Source of the DNA: Hanstruepera marina
GTDB taxonomy: Bacteria; Bacteroidota; Bacteroidia; Flavobacteriales; Flavobacteriaceae
Reading direction: 5' to 3'
Assembly (NCBI RefSeq): GCF_019880635.1
Contig: NZ_JAINVX010000001.1
Location: forward strand, 744,001-808,000
Length of the DNA: 64,000 nucleotides
Of this stretch, positions 1 through 6,868 are shown piece after piece (the stretch's first letter is position 1; every line of letters begins with the position of its first letter). The position numbers and the translations under genes were made by a program. The notes beneath the pieces are model-generated. The model was not told the DNA's origin. It ran no database searches and saw only the letters and a list, made by a program, of their open reading frames with translations.

Positions 1-648
1 TTGGCTAAATTGATTCTTGTATATTTTAAAAGTGTTTCCCGCAATAAGTCTTTTGCTTAGCGTATCTGATTTTACTTGTACAATTCCTTCAAAACATTGT
101 ACCTCGAAATAATGTGCTCTATTTTTTACATTAAATTCTGTTCCAACTACGGTAACAGTACCTGAACTCGTTACCACATCAAACTTTTTCCCTTTTGCTA
201 CTTTAAAAAAAGCCTCGCCCTCAAGGTTTAATGTTCTATTCTCCTCCCAATTTTTTTCTTTGAAAGTTAGGGATGATAAGGCATTTAGCGTTACTTTAGA
301 ATTGTCTGGAAGCATAACGGTAGTGCTTTCTCCAATTTGGGTGTCTATGTTGGTTGTTTGGTTTAAAATAAAAGAGAAATAAATACCTAAACCAACAACA
401 AGAACAGCAGCAATACGTAAAAATGGCTTGTACCATGATGCTTTTGATTTGTTGGCTGCTTGCTTTTTGTATTGATGTTTAAAATCCTCAAAATCAGCTA
501 TGGTAACATGGTCTGAAGCTTTGAATTTTTTAGCACTATCAATAATCTGTTGATTAAAGGCAAAGTCCTCCTGATTCTGAAAAATCTCTTTCTCTTCATC
601 AGTTAATTCGTTATTTAACCACTTTTTTAATAAGTAATCTTCTTCCAT
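1..648 (-). CDS. FecR-type anti-sigma factor, C-terminus beyond window edge
   Basis: The ATG at 648 opens a frame that stays open to base 1, giving 216 residues. The N-terminal cytoplasmic part starts MEEDYLLKKWLNNELTDEE, the usual sigma-binding helix region of FecR proteins. One membrane helix lies near residues 76-95 (IAAVLVVGLGIYFSF). A periplasmic FecR domain follows, with TTVMLPDNSKVTLNALSSL and GEAFFKVAKGKKFDV. In this family the protein holds an ECF sigma factor at the membrane and releases it on a periplasmic signal. The sigma gene lies 49 bases upstream on the same strand. The C-terminal domain, usually DUF4974 in Bacteroidota, is cut off. The usual TonB receptor partner, if any, would lie outside the window. 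Confidence 0.88.
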   Translation of the reverse strand, partial: MEEDYLLKKWLNNELTDEEKEIFQNQEDFAFNQQIIDSAKKFKASDHVTIADFEDFKHQYKKQAANKSKASWYKPFLRIAAVLVVGLGIYFSFILNQTTNIDTQIGESTTVMLPDNSKVTLNALSSLTFKEKNWEENRTLNLEGEAFFKVAKGKKFDVVTSSGTVTVVGTEFNVKNRAHYFEVQCFEGIVQVKSDTLSKRLIAGNTFKIYKNQFSQ

Positions 649-678
649 CTAATACATTATCTTTATTATATAACAACA

Positions 679-697
679 CACTTTTAAAAAGTCCTGA
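679..697 (-). promoter_or_regulatory. Candidate ECF-sigma promoter element upstream of fecR
   Basis: Read on the minus strand this is TCAGGACTTTTTAAAAGTG. It abuts the sigma-factor stop codon and ends 30 bases before the fecR ATG. The same 19 bases with one mismatch lie at 1316-1334 on the plus strand, 35 bases before the lipoprotein ATG. Similarity continues downstream of both copies (GTTGTT in each). A shared, equally spaced element before two diverging units next to a sigma gene suggests a promoter read by that sigma factor. This is inference. Confidence 0.5.
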
Positions 698-1222
698 TTA
701 TTTAATAGAAAAATTTTTCAATTCAGATTTTAAAATTTTAAAAGCACTGTAAATTCTATATTCTACAACCTTTTTTGTAACGCCTAACATTTCAGCTATT
801 TCAATATGTTTTTTGCCTTCAACTTTGTTGAGTAGAAATGCGACACGTTGTTCTTCACTTAATTTTTCAAGAGCTTTTTTGTAACATTCAAAATATTCAT
901 CTTGTTCTAAAATAAACTCGGGTGTTTCATAATCTTCTTTAACACGGTGAGCTTTTTGGTACTTTAAAACCACTTTTTGATGCTTAATTTCATTAAGCAT
1001 TAAATTGTTGGCAACCTTAAAAAGGAACGATTTGGTTTTGTCTAATGAAACTTTTTTACAATTATTCCATAATTGAATAAAGGCATCTTGAGCTTTATCG
1101 TGGGGATTGTATTGATTTCCATATTTATAATATAAAAAATTGGTAAGGTCTTTAACATATTTATTGTAAACGTGTTTGAAGACCGTTTCATCGCAAATGT
1201 TTTCTTGTAAATCTTTCTTCAA
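698..1222 (-). CDS. ECF RNA polymerase sigma factor, FecI/RpoE type
   Basis: The protein has 174 residues, normal for an ECF factor. Sigma region 2 covers about residues 15-85 (HDKAQDAFIQLWNN, then SFLFKVANNLMLNEIKHQKV). Region 4 covers about 112-165 and contains the helix-turn-helix KHIEIAEMLGVTKKVVEYRI. The start is TTG at 1222; no in-frame ATG lies nearby, upstream or before residue 75. It should direct RNA polymerase to a small local regulon and be held by the FecR protein encoded just downstream. Divergent lipoprotein genes begin at 1370 and share an upstream element with fecR, so they are the likeliest local targets. Confidence 0.92.
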   Translation of the reverse strand: MKKDLQENICDETVFKHVYNKYVKDLTNFLYYKYGNQYNPHDKAQDAFIQLWNNCKKVSLDKTKSFLFKVANNLMLNEIKHQKVVLKYQKAHRVKEDYETPEFILEQDEYFECYKKALEKLSEEQRVAFLLNKVEGKKHIEIAEMLGVTKKVVEYRIYSAFKILKSELKNFSIK

Positions 1223-1315
1223 GGTGATTTTTTGATTACTAAATATATAAATTAAAGTGTAAAAGAGACATTTTATAGTTGGAGTTTGAAAGTTCTAAAA
1301 AAAATCATCTTTTTT

Positions 1316-1334
1316 TCAGGACTTTTTTAAAGTG
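1316..1334 (+). promoter_or_regulatory. Candidate ECF-sigma promoter element upstream of lipoprotein gene
   Basis: TCAGGACTTTTTTAAAGTG matches the minus-strand element at 679-697 at 18 of 19 positions. It lies 35 bases before the ATG at 1370. The two copies form a long inverted repeat around the sigma gene, but each points toward its own downstream gene. That fits a promoter motif better than a transposon end. No TAnnTTTG housekeeping box is evident between here and the ATG. Confidence 0.5.
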
Positions 1335-1369
1335 AGTTGTTTTAGTATTAGAAAGCGAAACATAATACA

Positions 1370-2440
1370 ATGAAACAATTAAAATTACTACACCTATTTG
1401 TATTAACAACCTTAATCTTATTTGGTTGTAGAACTGAAGAGACAGAATATATTGAAGCGCCAACCGATGAGACTATTCAGCCAAATTCTGTAATAGCGAA
1501 CCTCATGAAGTGGACGGCTTCTAATGATGGTTCTATAGATAATATTATTGACTATGCGAATTGTTTTACCATACAGCTACCTGTTTCGGTTACGGCTAAT
1601 GGTATACAAGTTACTATAAATACCATTGACGATTATAACACCATTGAAAGCATTTTTGATGAACTTGATGATGACACCGATACCATTGTGATTAGCTACC
1701 CTATAACAATAATATTAGACGATTTTACAGAAGTTTCAATTGCCAGCTATACAGAATTATTGGGTTTTGCCAATACTTGTAATGGAGAAAATGAAAGTGA
1801 TGACGATATTGAGTGTATAGACTTTATTTATCCAATAAGCGCTTCTGTTTTTAACGTAAATAATGAATTAATTGATACGATATACTTTAATGATGATAGT
1901 GAGCTATATAGTTTTTTAGATGAAATAGAATCAAGCGATATAGTTAGTCTAAATTTTCCAATAACGGTAATCCTTTATGATGATACCCAATTAATTGTCA
2001 ATAGCCAGAATGAATTGGAATTGACCATACAGAACTTTGCCAACTCATGCGATGAGGACGATGATTACGATTTCAATGATGACGATTGTGACAATTGTAC
2101 GCCTTCGCAATTGGAATCGATTTTAACTGACTGTCCAAATTGGATTGTAGATAAGTTGGAACGATTTGGTAATGATTATGACGATTTTTATGATGGTTAC
2201 ATTTTTAACTTCTTTACAGATGGATCTATTGTGGTAGAATATGGCAGTAATACAGATTATGGAACTTGGTCTACTTCTGGCACAGGCAATAATATTGTTG
2301 TTGAAATAGATATACCAGATTTGCCGTATTGCAACAATAATTGGAACCTGCATGAAATACAACAAAATACCGGAGAAACAAAAGTCGATTTTAGAGTAGG
2401 GGACGATGATCGTCTTCGCTATGAAAGTACTTGTAACTAA
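1370..2440 (+). CDS. Acidic lipoprotein with two tandem cysteine-bounded repeats
   Basis: A lipoprotein signal ends at LILFGC (Cys20), so the protein should be exported and lipid-anchored. Two tandem repeats run from about Cys65 to Cys137 and Cys149 to Cys227. Each begins with Cys and a short strand, has a YPIT or FPIT strand followed by an IILDD or ILYDD turn, and ends in FANTC or FANSC. A very acidic Asp-rich linker (about 228-242) leads to a third domain, residues 245-356, with a GTWSTSGTG element reminiscent of lipocalin-like lipoproteins. The Asp-rich stretches could bind calcium or other cations, but that is a guess. I do not recognise a characterised homologue. It is divergent from the sigma gene and shares the fecR upstream element. 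Confidence 0.8.
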   Translation: MKQLKLLHLFVLTTLILFGCRTEETEYIEAPTDETIQPNSVIANLMKWTASNDGSIDNIIDYANCFTIQLPVSVTANGIQVTINTIDDYNTIESIFDELDDDTDTIVISYPITIILDDFTEVSIASYTELLGFANTCNGENESDDDIECIDFIYPISASVFNVNNELIDTIYFNDDSELYSFLDEIESSDIVSLNFPITVILYDDTQLIVNSQNELELTIQNFANSCDEDDDYDFNDDDCDNCTPSQLESILTDCPNWIVDKLERFGNDYDDFYDGYIFNFFTDGSIVVEYGSNTDYGTWSTSGTGNNIVVEIDIPDLPYCNNNWNLHEIQQNTGETKVDFRVGDDDRLRYESTCN

Positions 2441-2468
2441 AATAACAATCAATTAAAAAACTATAATT

Positions 2469-2954
2469 ATGAAATCAGAAATTTTTAAATCATTAGGAGT
2501 AATATTAAGTTTTACATTATTATTTACAACATGTTCACATAGCGATGATGATGGATCCCAAAATAATAACAATACCAATAATCAAATACAACAAATTGAA
2601 AATCAGGTCGAGGCTGGCACATGGAGGATAACCAGTTTTGTTGATTCTGGACAAGATGAAACCAATGATTTTACAGGGTATGGTTTCTTGTTCAATTCCA
2701 ATGGGGAGTTAATTGCCACTCATAGTTCGGGATCTAGTTTAACAGGTGCTTGGTCTGTTTCAGACAGTAATAGTAATGACGATAGTAGTAGTGATATTGA
2801 CTTTAATATTTTCTTCAATGTTTCAGACTCAAACAATTTTGAAGACTTAAATGATGATTGGGATATTGTATCACATTCAGACAATATGATAAAATTACGA
2901 GATGTTAGTGGAGGTAATGGTGGTATAGATACACTAACATTTGAAAAAAATTAA
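2469..2954 (+). CDS. Small lipocalin-like lipoprotein
   Basis: The lipobox LLFTTC puts the lipidated residue at Cys22, followed by an acidic and Asn/Gln-rich linker. The rest (about residues 50-161) contains GTWRITSFVDSGQDETNDF and later LTGAWSVSDS and DTLTFEKN. This is the layout of small lipocalin-like Bacteroidota lipoproteins and resembles the C-terminal domain of the preceding gene. It starts 28 bases after that gene and is probably co-transcribed. Function is unknown. Confidence 0.78.
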   Translation: MKSEIFKSLGVILSFTLLFTTCSHSDDDGSQNNNNTNNQIQQIENQVEAGTWRITSFVDSGQDETNDFTGYGFLFNSNGELIATHSSGSSLTGAWSVSDSNSNDDSSSDIDFNIFFNVSDSNNFEDLNDDWDIVSHSDNMIKLRDVSGGNGGIDTLTFEKN

Positions 2955-3014
2955 AACTGAAAAAGAAAAGTTAAATACACCCCAAATCTTTTGCCCTAAA
3001 GCATGTTAGTAGTT

Positions 3015-3052
3015 AAACTGCTTCAATCAGGAGACTCTTTGAAGCAGTTTTT
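3015..3052 (+). terminator. Rho-independent terminator
   Basis: AAACTGCTTCAA (3015-3026) pairs perfectly with TTGAAGCAGTTT (3039-3050), and the T run continues to 3052. It closes the lipoprotein unit and separates it from the operon starting at 3066. Confidence 0.75.
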
Positions 3053-3065
3053 AAAAAGAAAGTTT

Positions 3066-3446
3066 ATGCGCAAAAAGATTATCATAGTATTATTATTTGT
3101 TGTTATAGTGTTTGTTGGATATAACTATGTCTTTCAAAATCATAGAAATATTCAATTAGAAAACGCGAGCTATAAAATTTCTGCTTTAACACTAGCAAAT
3201 GAATTTCAAGAAAACCTTAGTGGTTCTGAATTAAAATATCTAGACAAAACTATTCAGGTGTCTGGCAAAATTTCAGAATTAAGTAATCTGTCAATCACAT
3301 TAGATGAAACCGTCTATTGCCAGTTTCTAGATGCTCAAAACTTGAAGTTCAAACTAAAAGAAAACATACAGATTAAAGGACGCTTTATAGGCTATGACGA
3401 TTTGTTGGAGCAAATCAAACTAGACCAATGCCATATTATTAATTAA
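3066..3446 (+). CDS. Membrane-anchored OB-fold protein (tRNA_anti-like family)
   Basis: I chose the ATG at 3066 because the upstream in-frame ATG at 3003 would place a terminator hairpin inside the coding region. The protein then has 126 residues, with an N-terminal membrane segment (IIIVLLFVVIVFVGYNYVF). A compact beta domain follows, with the OB-fold pattern LDKTIQVSGKISEL, TVYCQFLD and IQIKGRFIGYDDLLEQIKL. This matches the tRNA_anti-like OB family found in Bacteroidota envelopes, which is not known to bind tRNA. It is the first gene of a tight operon; the cupredoxin gene begins 15 bases later. Confidence 0.72.
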   Translation: MRKKIIIVLLFVVIVFVGYNYVFQNHRNIQLENASYKISALTLANEFQENLSGSELKYLDKTIQVSGKISELSNLSITLDETVYCQFLDAQNLKFKLKENIQIKGRFIGYDDLLEQIKLDQCHIIN

Positions 3447-3461
3447 TTAAAATTTTAAAAC

Positions 3462-4055
3462 ATGAAAACAAAATTACTAATGCTTGTATCTTTAATTACA
3501 ATTGGATTACAAGCCCAAACAACCCACGACCTTATTTGGGAGCGAGGTTTTGTAAGTCCTCAAGCAGATTTAACCATTGATGTAGGCGATACCGTAAGGT
3601 GGACATGGACAGACGATTTGCCGCATACGGTAGAAAATAATACCGGTAGTACCGAAACTTTTGATAGTGGAATATTAACAGGATTGGGGCAAACGTATTC
3701 GTACACATTTACTGTTGAGGGTACAAATCCATATTTCTGCGGAATTCATGGGGCAAATAACATGTCAGGTGTTATAACTGTTCAACAGGGCTTAAGCGTT
3801 GTCGAGTTTGAGAATATGTCAATTAAGTTAACACCTAATCCGGTTCATTCCAACTTATCAATCAAGCTGCCTCAACATTTAACCAATGGAAATTTAAAAG
3901 TAGTTGATTTAACGGGTAAGATAGTGCTAAACAGTACAATTATTAATTCAGGAAATACTATAGATATTAATGTTTCAGATATTAAGTCAGGTATGTATTT
4001 GGTTAGGTTAGAGTTTAATGAAAACACCATTACCAAAAGATTGATAATTCAATAA
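3462..4055 (+). CDS. Secreted plastocyanin-like copper protein with T9SS sorting domain
   Basis: A signal peptide is followed by a cupredoxin domain (about residues 22-108). Predicted type 1 copper ligands are His55 (LPHTVEN), Cys93, His96 and Met101 (YFCGIHGANNM). The Cys-x2-His-x4-Met spacing is that of plastocyanins. The C-terminal part (about 120-197) is a type A T9SS sorting domain, with LTPNPVHSNLSIKL, KVVDLTGKIV and SGMYLVRLEFNENTITKRLI. The protein should therefore cross the outer membrane by the type IX system and be surface-attached or released. Electron transfer is the usual role of such a domain. It is cotranscribed with a barrel protein and a cytochrome. Confidence 0.88.
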   Translation: MKTKLLMLVSLITIGLQAQTTHDLIWERGFVSPQADLTIDVGDTVRWTWTDDLPHTVENNTGSTETFDSGILTGLGQTYSYTFTVEGTNPYFCGIHGANNMSGVITVQQGLSVVEFENMSIKLTPNPVHSNLSIKLPQHLTNGNLKVVDLTGKIVLNSTIINSGNTIDINVSDIKSGMYLVRLEFNENTITKRLIIQ

Positions 4056-4083
4056 ATACAAGAGTGTCAAATCTATTTTTTAT

Positions 4084-4938
4084 ATGATGATGAAAAAACT
4101 ATGTATCCTATTATTCTTGTCGCCAATAGGGCTATTTGCCCAGGAAGATTTGCTGGATGAAATAGATACAGATTCAACCAATAACAGTTATGCAGAGGCG
4201 ACTTTTAAGGCGCTAAAGATTGTTAATTTTGAGTCTACTAAACTTGTGGCAAAAAAAGACTTCACTTTAGTAGTAGCTCATAGATTTGGAAGTATTGAAA
4301 ATGGATTTGACACCTTTTTTGGACTAGATGATGCTGTAACAAGATTAAACTTTATATACGGTATATCTGACGGATTTAATATTGGTATATCAAGAAGCTC
4401 ATATCAAAAAACGTATCAAGGATCCATTAAATATAGATTGTTACGGCAACAAGAAAACGGATTTCCGTTCACTTTGGTAGGGTTTAATGCTATTTTAATA
4501 AACACAGGCTTAAGCGAAGATAATTTGCCGAAATTGGAGTTTGTTAATAGACTAGGCTATACAGTGCAATTTTTACTGGCTAGAAAGATAAATTCAAAGC
4601 TGTCTCTTGAATTGGCGCCGACTTTTTTTCATGATAATTACGTAATGGTCAATGGTCAAGATAATTCACAATTCGCCATTGGTTTTGGAGGACGATATAA
4701 AATCGCTAAACGATGGTCTATAAATGCAGATTATGGATGGCATCTCAATAGAGCATCAGTCTCACCATTTCGTAACCCATTATCAATAGGTGTGGATTTA
4801 GAAACTGGTGGGCATGTTTTTCAAATGCATTTTACAAACGCACAACCTATGAATACAAATTATTTTTTAGGTCAGTCTACTGGTGATTGGAGCGAAGGAG
4901 ATATTTATTTCGGATTTAATTTAAGTCGAACATTTTAA
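4084..4938 (+). CDS. DUF5777-family outer-membrane beta-barrel protein
   Basis: A signal peptide ends near LFAQ and leads to an acidic linker. The rest consists of alternating amphipathic strands typical of a small barrel, ending in aromatic FNLSRTF. ALKIVNFESTKLVAKKDFTL and VVAHRFGSIENGFDTFFGLD match the DUF5777 family as I remember it. The family has no established biochemical role. Three ATGs within four codons (4084, 4087, 4093) make the exact start uncertain. The gene starts 28 bases after the cupredoxin gene and ends 8 bases before the cytochrome gene. Confidence 0.8.
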   Translation: MMMKKLCILLFLSPIGLFAQEDLLDEIDTDSTNNSYAEATFKALKIVNFESTKLVAKKDFTLVVAHRFGSIENGFDTFFGLDDAVTRLNFIYGISDGFNIGISRSSYQKTYQGSIKYRLLRQQENGFPFTLVGFNAILINTGLSEDNLPKLEFVNRLGYTVQFLLARKINSKLSLELAPTFFHDNYVMVNGQDNSQFAIGFGGRYKIAKRWSINADYGWHLNRASVSPFRNPLSIGVDLETGGHVFQMHFTNAQPMNTNYFLGQSTGDWSEGDIYFGFNLSRTF

Positions 4939-4946
4939 AAGTTACT

Positions 4947-5312
4947 ATGAAAACGTTCCAATATATAGTTATTGTTTTTTTGCTAATAAGTTATAGCTGT
5001 ACCTCTGTAAGTGAGGAAGATTTAATAGATGACGCTCCACCTGAAGACACATCTGTAACTTACAACCAACATGTAAAATCTATAATAGATAACAACTGTA
5101 TAAGTTGCCATAGTATGCCGCCAGAAAATGGTGCGCCAATGTCTTTAATTAATTATAATGATGTTAAAGACGCCATGCTTAATAGGGGTTTGGTTGAACG
5201 AATTTCATCAGATAATTTAGGGTTTTTAATGCCATTTGGTGGACCGAGGTTACCGCAGAATCTTATAGATACTGTTGTACAATGGGAAGAAGATGGTTTG
5301 TTGGAGAATTAA
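4947..5312 (+). CDS. c-type cytochrome lipoprotein, mono-haem
   Basis: The N-terminus carries a lipoprotein signal ending at SYSC (Cys18). One haem c attachment motif, CISCH, lies at residues 51-55, and Met95 in FLMPFGG is a plausible distal ligand. The 121 residues fit a small class I-like cytochrome c domain on an acidic linker. As a lipoprotein it should face the periplasm or the cell surface. It lies in the cupredoxin/DUF5777/YceI operon, so electron exchange with the cupredoxin is a reasonable but untested inference. Confidence 0.85.
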   Translation: MKTFQYIVIVFLLISYSCTSVSEEDLIDDAPPEDTSVTYNQHVKSIIDNNCISCHSMPPENGAPMSLINYNDVKDAMLNRGLVERISSDNLGFLMPFGGPRLPQNLIDTVVQWEEDGLLEN

Positions 5313-5331
5313 CTTTTTAATCATAATTGTT

Positions 5332-5883
5332 ATGAAAAAAATATGGATACTCGTTGCGTTTTTAATGTCGTATGTGATGTATGGACAAGATAAATTTTTG
5401 ACTAAATCTGGTTCACTTGTTTTTGAAGCTTCTGTGCCGTCGTTTGAAGAGGTTAAAGCAAAAAATGAATCTACAACAGCGATACTGAACTTGGAAAATG
5501 GTGAAATAGCCGCTTTAGCTTTAGTAAAAGGTTTTAGGTTTAAAAATGCACTTATGGAAGAGCATTTTAATGAAAATTATGCCGAATCAGAATTATTTCC
5601 AAAAGCTACATTTAATGGCGTGATAAATAATTTTTCTGAAATTGATATTGATGATGCTAAAAAAAGTAAAATTCATATCGATGGAGTTTTACAATTTCAT
5701 GGTCAGGAAAAGAAAATCCTTATTAAAGATTCTGATATTTCTAAATCAGGAGATGTAATTGTAATCCAAGGTGAGTTTTATGTTCAGGCTTCAGATTTTA
5801 AAATTGAAATCCCAAAAATTGTGAGCAACAAGCTATCTAATGATGTTTTGGTTAGTTTTGCTTTTAGCCTAAATAAAAAATAG
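5332..5883 (+). CDS. YceI-family periplasmic lipid-binding protein
   Basis: The ATG at 5332 begins a clean signal peptide (MKKIWILVAFLMSYVMYG). An in-frame ATG at 5275 overlaps the cytochrome gene and would spoil that signal. The mature part shows the YceI lipocalin-like pattern: GSLVFEASVPSFEEVKAKN, LVKGFRFKNALMEEHF, FPKATFNGVI and the closing strand VLVSFAFSLN. YceI proteins bind isoprenoid lipids or quinone-like molecules in a beta-barrel pocket. It is the last gene of the operon, followed by a strong terminator at 5929. Confidence 0.87.
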   Translation: MKKIWILVAFLMSYVMYGQDKFLTKSGSLVFEASVPSFEEVKAKNESTTAILNLENGEIAALALVKGFRFKNALMEEHFNENYAESELFPKATFNGVINNFSEIDIDDAKKSKIHIDGVLQFHGQEKKILIKDSDISKSGDVIVIQGEFYVQASDFKIEIPKIVSNKLSNDVLVSFAFSLNKK

Positions 5884-5928
5884 GCTATGTATGGTGTTAA
5901 AAGTTTTCACTATATAGTATAATAAACC

Positions 5929-5960
5929 AAAAAACCCTGACAACAGTCAGGGTTTTTTTT
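5929..5960. terminator. Bidirectional rho-independent terminator
   Basis: CCCTGAC (5935-5941) pairs with GTCAGGG (5946-5952) around an AACA loop, flanked by six A on the left and eight T on the right. It serves the yceI operon on the plus strand and tRNA-Phe on the minus strand. Confidence 0.88.
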
Positions 5961-6035
5961 GGTGGTGCCTCCAGGAATCGAACCAGGGACACAAGGATTT
6001 TCAGTCCTTTGCTCTACCAACTGAGCTAAGGCACC
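5960..6035 (-). tRNA. tRNA-Phe (GAA)
   Basis: The reverse complement folds as a full cloverleaf. The acceptor is GGTGCCT with AGGCACC, the D arm GCTC/GAGC, the anticodon stem AAGGA/TCCTT with loop CTGAAAA (anticodon GAA), and the T arm CCTGG/CCTGG with loop TTCGATT. The 3' CCA is encoded (5960-5962). A promoter lies about 20 bases upstream and the terminator hairpin begins directly after the CCA. Confidence 0.97.
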
Positions 6036-6054
6036 AGTCGCTTAATTGCGGATG

Positions 6055-6086
6055 CAAATATAAAGTTGTTTTTATTATTCACCAAA
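6055..6086 (-). promoter_or_regulatory. Promoter for tRNA-Phe
   Basis: On the minus strand a TTTG (6086-6083) is followed after 20 bases by TATATTTG (6062-6055). This matches the Bacteroidota primary-sigma pattern (TTTG near -33, TAnnTTTG near -7). The predicted start lies about 14 bases before the tRNA. Confidence 0.7.
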
Positions 6087-6124
6087 AGAAAATTTATAAA
6101 AAATCGTTTTGTAAATTTACAGCT

Positions 6125-6132
6125 TATATTTG
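6125..6132 (+). promoter_or_regulatory. Candidate -7 box close to the coaX start codon
   Basis: TATATTTG fits the -7 consensus but ends only four bases before the coaX ATG, so a transcript would be nearly leaderless. The only nearby TTTG, ending at 6111, lies 13 bases upstream, shorter than normal spacing. Confidence 0.3.
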
Positions 6133-6136
6133 GCGT

Positions 6137-6868
6137 ATGAATTTAATAATCGATGTTGGTAATACATTTGTAAAATTTGCCGTTTTTAATAAGAACTCCA
6201 TTCTTGAAAAAAGCAGATTTGAAGTGTCTGATTTTACTACTGAATTTGAAGCGGTTTGTAAAAACTACAAAAGTTTGGGAAATTGTATTATTTCATCAGT
6301 TGGGAATTTTGATCCTGAATATTTGGAGCAAGTTAGTGATAAGCTACACATTGTTTTTTTAGACTCTAATACACCAGTGCCTTTTAAAAATCTATACCAA
6401 ACGCCAACTACTTTGGGTGTAGATAGATTGGCTTTGGTTAGTGCTTCGGCTGTTCAATATCCAGAAAAGAACGTGCTTATTATTGATGCAGGAACCTGTA
6501 TAACTTACGATTTTATTAATGAGCAAAATGAATATTTGGGAGGTGCTATTTCACCAGGTATTCAAATGCGCTATAAATCATTACATAATTTAACAGCTAA
6601 GCTGCCGTTATTGAATATAAAAATGCCTGAACGGTTAATAGGAGATTCATCAGAAGAAGCCATACACTCTGGTGTGATTCTTGGGGTTATAAGTGAAATT
6701 GATGGCGCAATTGATGCCTACAAGCTAAAATATGCAGATTTAACAGTTATTTTAACAGGAGGAAACGCTAATTTCTTGTCAAAACAATTAAAAAGTAGCA
6801 TATTTGCCAACTCTAATTTCCTATTAGAGGGCTTAAACTATATTTTGCAATTTAATTTAAACGCATGA
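6137..6868 (+). CDS. coaX: Type III pantothenate kinase
   Basis: CoaX phosphorylates pantothenate, the first step of coenzyme A synthesis, in the cytoplasm. The sequence has the ASKHA-fold phosphate motif IIDVGNTFVKFAVF at the N-terminus. It also has PTTLGVDRL, IIDAGTCITYDFI (second phosphate/metal motif), LGGAISPGIQMRYKSLH and the late glycine motif VILTGGNANFLS. The 243 residues are normal for the family. Its last codon overlaps the start of the next gene by four bases (ATGA), indicating coupling with the envelope genes downstream. Confidence 0.96.
   Translation: MNLIIDVGNTFVKFAVFNKNSILEKSRFEVSDFTTEFEAVCKNYKSLGNCIISSVGNFDPEYLEQVSDKLHIVFLDSNTPVPFKNLYQTPTTLGVDRLALVSASAVQYPEKNVLIIDAGTCITYDFINEQNEYLGGAISPGIQMRYKSLHNLTAKLPLLNIKMPERLIGDSSEEAIHSGVILGVISEIDGAIDAYKLKYADLTVILTGGNANFLSKQLKSSIFANSNFLLEGLNYILQFNLNA

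Noticed and set aside
679-1334. Long inverted repeat around the sigma gene read as transposon ends
   Set aside because: There is no target duplication or transposase, and each copy stands at a promoter distance from a gene in its own direction.
2123-2452. 109-codon open frame on the minus strand
   Set aside because: It lies wholly inside the lipoprotein gene at 1370, which has a signal peptide and repeats; the antisense product has no recognisable features.
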